This document shows positions 56,978 to 64,000 of a stretch of DNA of 64,000 nucleotides, one piece after another. This DNA is from Anabas testudineus (Eukaryota > Chordata > Actinopteri > Anabantiformes > Anabantidae): contig NC_046614.1 of the NCBI RefSeq assembly GCF_900324465.2, positions 22,008,833 to 22,072,832 on the forward strand. Reading direction: 5' to 3'. The notes under the pieces were generated by a model. The model made no database searches, was not told the origin of the DNA, and saw only the letters and a program-made list of their open reading frames with translations. The stretch's first letter is position 1, and each line of letters begins with the position of its first letter. Both the position numbers and the translations under genes were made by a program.

Positions 56978-59191
56978 CACATTTAATTACAGTCTGGTTG
57001 TTTTGTGTTTTCATTGAACATTTTCTCAAATTTTAGAAAGATTGTTTCCAGCTCCACGTCATCTGTGAACTTTTAGCACATTTCCAAAATTGTGCATCTC
57101 ATGCACATGACAGAGTTTTAATTTTAATAAGGCCTTTCAGACTAACGTGATGACTGCAATTAATACATCTGGGAGCGTTCAAAACAGTCTGAACCTCAGC
57201 AGCCAAGTTTTGTTTGGTTGGGACATGAAATAATATCCTTGTTTGGGTGATAAACAAGGACGAGTGTACTAGTGCTTAACAGTACTGAGTTTTATTTATA
57301 GAAGTGGGTTTCCATCAAACTTTAAACTGACTAAAAACAAGTAACTGACCCACAAGTCTGATTCTGGAGAATCTGTACCAAAAATACATTTTAAAAGGGG
57401 AGTTTGTTCACCATCGCATACTTTTAAGACTTTATTAAGGTTCCCGGTTCTTGAAGATGCATATTTCTAGATGTAGTTTTGTTTAACTACCTTAACTGGA
57501 AACCACAATACTGGTCTCTTTATCACTTTAACTGTTACTTAAGAGTGAAATACTCTACTACTACTTTATTGACCATCTAATTACAGTTTATCCCATTGGT
57601 GACACAACATAGTTAAATGCATTAGTAATTTAAATACATAAAGACATGATTTTAAAGTTTGTTCACATCACTAATGTGAAATATTTTTCTTCGTTTAAAT
57701 TAAAATTATTTCATTTTTTAACTCATTCTTAGTGGAGTTCTTGTATCTACTACTTACAGTGGAGAACTTTAACTGGAGTTTGTACTTCTCCCATCTCTGG
57801 CTCTGTTTAATGAGAATGGTAAAGAACAAGATACAGACAGTAAAAAGTCAGGTGTGAGGTCGTGAGGGGCCATCCTTCAGTTTTCACCTCCCAGCACCCG
57901 AATCAGGCGACAGTCCAACGTGCAGTGTCACTGTTGACTTCACTGCATAAAACAGGAGGGGTAAATATAGCAACAGGAGTCCGATCCTGTCCGCACAGCC
58001 AGAGCCGTGCAGCCTAAAGCTGAAACATCAACAACAGCTATACGTGAACCATCACTCTGTCCTGCAGCAATATTAGGAAACCTTTCTGAGACAGGTGAGT
58101 TCCAGGTGAGTCAATCTTGCAGGTAAGTCACCTTTGGATTTGCAGCCTCTGCTGTTTAAACACCGTGTGTTGATGGAACCTGTGGGGTTCTACAGCTCTG
58201 GTTTCCGTCACAGGTCAGAGACACCTACTGCTACAACACATGCTATTTTAATCTGCAGGAGCTCCACAGGCGAGTAGAGGGAATCAAAACAAGAACACAA
58301 AACAAAACCACAAGGAGAAAAAAAATAGAAACCCATCTCCCAGCACAGAAACTTTAGATGAGTTATTATTCTCAGTTTTTACAATTTGTATATCAACTTC
58401 TTAAATATAATTATTTTTGCTTATTGAAGTGTTTGTGTGCTTTTGTGGATTTCAAGTACAGTTTAGTTATTAAATAGTTATTGTTTAATATTAAGAACAG
58501 TCAACAGGATGTGAACTTGTGTCCTGTCACATTAATCACTCACTTCCCTTCTTGACCTCTACTAATGTCACCTTTTAGTTCACTGAGGACTGTACCAACA
58601 TATTTTCTTAGTTATTATTTCTTAGTTCAAATCAAGTCAAACTTTCTTAAACTACAACTCTTTCTTAAATAAAATAAATCTTGTCTTGCACTTGCATCTC
58701 CTGTAACTTGAACATTTCTCCCATTAGCACTTTAATGTTTTTCTACTTCACGTATATATTTTGCATGTTTTATACCTCACTTGTAAGTCACTTTGGATAA
58801 AAGAAAATGTTTTACAGGAAGAAGATAACAAATAAAAATAAATGGAAACAGCCGAATATAAACTTAGAAAGATCAAGAAGATTCGTTTCATTTGACAGTA
58901 GACATAGATCAAATGACTCTAAGGTCACCAGCTGGAACCAAACCAGAGGTTTCGCAATTACACACTAGGTCAAGGGCACAATCAAATGAGACAGTCTGTG
59001 AGTGACAGATGGATTAAAACTCCACAGACTCCTGGTGGACACTTTCTTCAAGCAGTTGTACAGTATTTAAATCTAATTATACTATAATCTACATATTTAT
59101 AACCATGTAGGACAGATGATGCACTGCTGGAACATCCAGTTTGATCACTTTTCCCATTTTGAACAGGGCTGGGACCCTTATTGTGGACAAC
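56978..59191. other. Intergenic rps23-asb14, including likely asb14 5' UTR
   Basis: Mostly AT-rich. The stretch 57870-58260 is GC-richer and contains donor-like AGACAGGTGAG at about 58091 and CCAGGTGAG at about 58103, candidates for a noncoding asb14 first exon. A TTTTGAACAG acceptor at about 59157-59166 precedes the exon with the ATG. Confidence 0.4.
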
Positions 59192-62100
59192 ATGGAGGTT
59201 CAGTGCTTTGGGATTCAGGATTGTGATGATGAAGAAGATGCAGACTTTCAGTACATGATTGAGCAGAGTTTGCTGGAGAACAACAAACAGAAGACAGAAA
59301 CTCACAAAGACCCCACAGTACGAGACAGCAGGAGGTTGGTGTGGTCAAAAGACCTGTTGGCTTTGTTCTTCTTGTTGTTGAAGTTAATATTCAAAAACTA
59401 TTTAGTTTAAATATGATTTTTTACAGCTTTGAAAAGAAAACTTTCATTTTTTATTACGGTAATTTTACCTTGATCAGTTCTGATGACTTCAGTTTGTTGT
59501 TTTTTCAGTGTCTCCTCTCACAGCTCTGGATCTGATTGTGCAAACAAGAACACGATCTTCACCGCTATAAGACAAGGTGACAGAGGAGGACATGAGACTT
59601 TTTTTTCAGTTACATCTTTCCTATGATTTACTTTATAGATTTAATGTTGGTTACAGTGAAAGATAATTACTGAAATTGCATCCAATTAATGTGAAATTAT
59701 ATTTCACCCAAATATTCACCAAACTTAATAATGAGTATTATGAGTATTAAGTAATGACATTTCCATCTTTATTTTCAGTCAAACATTAAATGTTTTTGGT
59801 GTCAAATTGTATATTTGTATTAATGTTGCACAAATGTCCATGAAACTATATTGAAACCTATTTCATATGCTGTCATTTAATTAAACTTGTATTTATAACA
59901 TTTACCACTTCTTTAGCTCTAATTAGTTGAAATTTGTTTTTAACTATGAAACAGTTACTGGATATTTATTATGTAAGTAGCAGCTGTGTTTACTAAGTTA
60001 CCGACCAGCAGAGCTCAATGATTAGTTAATATTATTAAGTGTATAACAAATAATCAAAGAAAAGTAAACACATTTGTGTACAAATCAAATACAACCACGT
60101 ACCATAGCATCGTCTGTCATTCCTCCAGGTGATGAGAAGCTCTTGAAGAACCTGTGTTTCAGACAGAGAGACAGGTTTTTACAGACAGACAGCAGAGGTT
60201 GGATTCCTCTGCACGAAGCAGCAGCTCAGACCAACCACAACATCCTGGAGCTCACGTACAAAGGTTTGTGTCTGCTTTACACTGATTCTGTTCAGTTCTA
60301 CATGTGACAAATCAGAACCGAGTGTCCCGTCCTCCAGCTTCAGGCCCGGACTCTCTGGAGTGCCGTACTCTCTGTGGTCAGACTCCTCTCTTCCTGGCTG
60401 TAGAACGGGGTCTGATAGAAAACGTCACTTTCTTCCTCAAACGTGGAGCCGAGCCGGACAGCCAGGACCACAACCAGGACTCTCCACTGCTTGTAGGTAC
60501 GCAGAACATTTGGCTGCCTTAAGCAGTTTCAGGAATTTTTTATGCTTCAATCTGTTCCCAACATTTAATTATTAATTAATTAAGTAGCAGCACGTATTTT
60601 ATTCTAACCCTTTATTCAGTACTTTGTAGAATCCTTTTTGGCAGAACTTTCTCCCACCTGGATCAGGACAGACATGAAGTGTCCTTCTTGTCTAGTCACT
60701 CAGTGTGGTCAAACAGTCAAGTCTAGTTCCTGGTGGTTCCAGGAACTACAATTATTAAGGCCACTGTGCACCTGGGAACACTCAGCGCTTTAGAAATACT
60801 TTTATACCCTTCTCCTGATCTAATGTGGAGGTCAGCAGAGAGTTCTTTGTCTTCTACATCTTGGTTTTTGTCCTGACATGCAGTGTGAATTAAGGAACCT
60901 TATGCATAAACAGGTGTGGGCCTTTCTAAACCAGATCTAAACATTTCTTGGACTCAAACTAGGTTATAGACACATCCTAACGAAAACTGAAGCAAACAGG
61001 TTTGGTCTTGTTTCCAAAAACATGTTTTCCCTTTATCATTATGGGTTTTTAACTCTGGACTGATGGAAGAAAATGTATTTTTGTCAATTTAAAGTCTACA
61101 GCACAATATCGTGTAGGAAAGTGAAAGGGTCTGAATACTTTCTCCAGCGCCTGTATCGTCTCTGTTCCTCTGCAGCGATCCGTTCAGACCACACTGACTT
61201 GGTGAGGCTGCTGCTCATACAGGGGTCCAGGGTGAACCAGGAGGGCTGCAATGGCCGCCGGCCCCTCCATGAGGCCTCACAGCTGGGCAAAGCAGCTCTG
61301 GTGAGTCTCCTGCTGGATGCTGGAGCCCGGGTAGATCCCTGCAGCCACTATGGCCTCACTCCACTGGCACTCGCTGCTCAGGCAGGACACCTGGAGGTAG
61401 TGGAGATTCTACTGAAGAGAGGTGAGCGAGGGAAAAGGAGGTCACTCACTTTTAAAATAAAATAAATAGGCTGAATAGATTAAATCAAATTGGTATCTTC
61501 AAAAATGTGTACTGTATGTGTACCGTTCTCTCCACTATTAACCTAATGTGGAGCAGTGTTCAGTGTGCTATCAGGATTACAACTCATGTTGTGTGTTCTG
61601 CAGGGGCGAACGTCCTGTCCCAGGCGCAGGACGAGGCTTCCATCTTGCACGAGGCGTCTGCATCCGGAGATCCAGCCATCATCAGCCTGCTGCTGGAGTA
61701 CGGCGCTGATGCCAACGTCAAAAAACATGCAGCACAAATGCCAATCCACCGCGTGGCACACAGAGGACACCTGCAGTAAACATTATTTTATCATTATTAT
61801 TATTTATTACTTTCTTTATAATTGTTAGTAGATGCAAAGTAATTAAAAACAGCATCAGTTTGGTCTTTTACCAGGCAGAGATTATATACAGTAACTAATG
61901 CACAAGTTGCATTATGGGAACTGTAAGATCCATTGTTCTGAAGTGTCCCACATTATATCAGCAGAAGACTTTGTTACTTACAGTATAGCAGTAAATGTAT
62001 GTGTTGTCGTCATCAGATCATGTGTATTTGTGTCTGTGTGTGTTGCTCAGAGCTTTGAAGCTGCTGATTCCAGTAACTTCTATGCATGAGGTAAACAAAA

Positions 62101-63907
62101 GCGGGATGAGTCCTCTACACTCTGCAGCTGCAGGAGGACACACACACTGCATCAAGGTGTGTGTGTGTGTTTATTTGCTGCTGTCTCTAGACCATTCGGT
62201 TTCTATGACAGATTAATGTAGAGTACATTACAGAGTGTATTCAGTAGTTTGGTAGTAACTTCCTGTGGAACAGCAGTAGGAATCGCTTCACCTCACCTGT
62301 CACTAATAGCATATAGTGGCAAGAAAAAGTAAGTGAACAATTTGCTATTAATTTATTTTTCTGCACAAATTGGTCTAAAATGTACAAACAAAACCATAAA
62401 CCATCATGACAACATTGTGCCAGTGGTGGTAGCAGCATCATGATTTGGGGCTGCCTCTCGTCCTGGGCAGCTTGTTATTGTGGAGGAGAAATGAAAAACA
62501 CTTTGATCATTCTTCTTATCTACAAGTGACAATTTGTAGAAAATTAATTTTGTAATAATTGTTTGTCTTTGTGTTTATATATATATGTGTTGTTAAATTA
62601 TGGTGTTGTGGGCCAGATGTTGAGCATGAAAAAAACTAAAAGAAAACTCCCTTTCTCTGCTCCCATCAGGTCTTACTGGATGCAGGTTATGACCCCAATT
62701 ACATGCTCGATCCGTGGGTTCGCCGCAACTACGACGACGAGAGGAAGTCAGCACTTTTCTTTGCTGTCTCCAACAGCGACGTGCCGTCAGCAAAACTGCT
62801 GCTGGAGGCTGGAGCCATGGCCAACCAAGACCCAGTCAAATGTCTGCAGGTATCAACAGCAGGGTTTCCAAATCCTGGTCCTTAAAGATCACTGCTCTGT
62901 TTGTTTTTTCCAACTATTCCTGCCATACCCACTACTGATTACCTGGTCAGGTGTGTTGAATCAACCAAAAACTAGAAGATCTTATCTCAGACGAGGATGG
63001 ACTTGTGCTTTTAAGTATCTATTTTGCGGAGATGGTTGAAGGGTCTTAATAGTGTAGGTTTACCACACTGATACAGATTTACCAGTAACATGACCTACGA
63101 GATACAGGTGTATTTATACTAAAACACAAAAACATATGCACAACACTCAGGCGCTCGCTATTTAACTAATGACCTGACATGATTAAAGAGAGTCTGTAAT
63201 CACTTATTTTCAGTTGTATAGTTTAACTTTAGTTTAGTTTTTAAGTTTTAGTTTTTAATATTTGAGGAGACCTGTTTTTTACTTTGACACGTTCAGTGTA
63301 AAAAAAAAGTCAAATTTAATTGACCTTCATTGATTGCTGTACATAACAAAAGGTAAAAACTTACATTGTAGTGGATACTTTTAATTTTATACTGTGTCTC
63401 CAACTCAGTTTTCCTTCAGGATAATAAAATCAAGTAGGAGTTGCTGCACAGAAGTACTGGGCTGATTAATACTCTTCATAAAGAACTAACACCATTGATG
63501 TTATAGAGGGAGAAAGTTAGAGCCCTGTTGTTCATCCAGTGAATGTGTCTTTTAGGTTGCTCTACGTCTTGGCAATTATGAGTTGATCAACCTGTTGCTG
63601 AGGTATGGAGCCAACGTCAACTATTACTGCAGAATAAACACAACACACTTCCCCTCTGCTCTGCAGTACGCTCTCAAAGACGAGGTAAACTGTTATAATC
63701 CAGAAAACCTCACGTTAAAGCACAGGAGTCACTTTTATAATCTAACTTTTATTATTTCATCTGGGCGGTGTGTGTTAGGTGGTTCTCAGGATGCTGTGTA
63801 ACTATGGTTACGATGTAGAGCGCTGCTTTGACTGTCCCTATGGCAACGGTTCTCACATCCCTGAAGATTACGAAGGATGGAGCTCCACTGTGATTAAAGA
63901 CACTATG
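59192..63907 (+). CDS. asb14: Ankyrin repeat and SOCS box protein 14 (3' end outside window)
   Basis: Ten exons join in phase: 59192-59334, 59509-59576, 60129-60263, 60338-60496, 61176-61421, 61604-61775, 62051-62156, 62670-62849, 63556-63684 and 63779-63907, for 489 residues so far (human about 587). The acidic N-terminus with [10 protein letters not shown] (about residues 18-27) resembles a ubiquitin-interacting motif. Ankyrin repeats follow ([102 protein letters not shown]), then the family-specific [13 protein letters not shown] and [14 protein letters not shown]14 is the substrate receptor of a Cullin-5/Elongin BC ubiquitin ligase, mainly in muscle. The SOCS box itself lies beyond the right edge. 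Confidence 0.95.
60600..61135. mobile_element. Decayed DNA transposon/MITE in an asb14 intron
   Basis: Contains the terminal wording GGGTCTGAATACTTTCT at about 61128-61144 that ends many non-autonomous Tc1/mariner-like repeats in fish, and an internal TTCCTGGTGGTTCCAGGAAC palindrome at about 60728. It lies directly before the exon 5 acceptor region. Boundaries are approximate. Confidence 0.5.
62313..62475 (+). mobile_element. Tc1-like fragment in an asb14 intron
   Basis: It starts AGTGGCAAGAAAAAGTAAGT, closely matching the terminal repeat of the MITE at 39608-39872. It continues into a transposase piece reading [12 protein letters not shown] (Tc1 block GGGSxMVWGC) at about 62411-62450. Only a fragment remains. 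Confidence 0.65.
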
Positions 63908-64000
63908 GTAATAAAATGGTAACTGTTTCGGAAAGGTCAAATTATTGGCATGAATGAAGCAAAGGAAACATCTAAGGAGACTGATGAAACTACTAAAACT
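63908..64000. other. asb14 intron at window edge
   Basis: Sequence after the GTAATA donor at 63908. The next asb14 exon is not in the window. Confidence 0.6.

Overview
The window is nuclear DNA from a ray-finned (teleost) fish. The evidence is vertebrate exon-intron genes with GT-AG splice sites, long AT-rich introns, (CA)n microsatellites, Tc1/mariner debris, and fish-style TRIM genes with an intronless coding region. I assembled ten annotated host loci covering eleven proteins, plus the first coding exon of a twelfth (pxk), by joining exons in phase and comparing them with remembered vertebrate family sequences. In nearly every case the exon lengths and phases close exactly. No database search was run.

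Layout, left to right. 0.7-0.8 kb: first coding exon of pxk (-), the rest lying off the left edge. 1.9-5.1 kb: the bicistronic rpp14/htd2 locus (-), encoding an RNase P protein and mitochondrial hydroxyacyl-thioester dehydratase 2. 6.0-9.3 kb: abhd6 (-), monoacylglycerol lipase. 16.4-25.7 kb: lmcd1 (-), a PET/LIM protein. 26.9-34.1 kb: a recent head-to-tail duplication of about 3.6 kb, each copy carrying an intronless RING/B-box/coiled-coil/PRY-SPRY TRIM gene (+) behind a near-perfect interferon-stimulated response element. 35.5-42.1 kb: gmppb (-), GDP-mannose pyrophosphorylase. 43.8-46.9 kb: pde12 (-), 2',5'-phosphodiesterase. 48.0-53.5 kb: an atp6ap1-like V-ATPase accessory gene (-). 54.4-57.0 kb: rps23 (+). 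59.2-64.0 kb: asb14 (+), running off the right edge.

The order mixes neighbours known from human 3p14 (PXK, RPP14/HTD2, ABHD6, PDE12, ASB14), 3p21-p25 (GMPPB, LMCD1) and 5q14 (RPS23, ATP6AP1L), so ancestral linkage has been shuffled and the TRIM pair inserted. The host genes are mostly housekeeping or metabolic and share no operon-like logic. The real co-expression unit is rpp14/htd2 on one mRNA.

The points most worth a second look are the paired ISREs and SPRY-loop divergence of the TRIM twins, the rpp14-htd2 bicistron with a 30-nt spacer, a template-switch-like duplication inside rpp14, a duplicated putative first exon of abhd6, a long (UG)n tract forming the 3' splice-site region of gmppb exon 5, and an lmcd1 model whose last zinc finger is cut short. 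Repeats are DNA transposon fragments, one intact MITE, two weak LINE relics and microsatellites. I saw no retrovirus-like or Polinton-like element.
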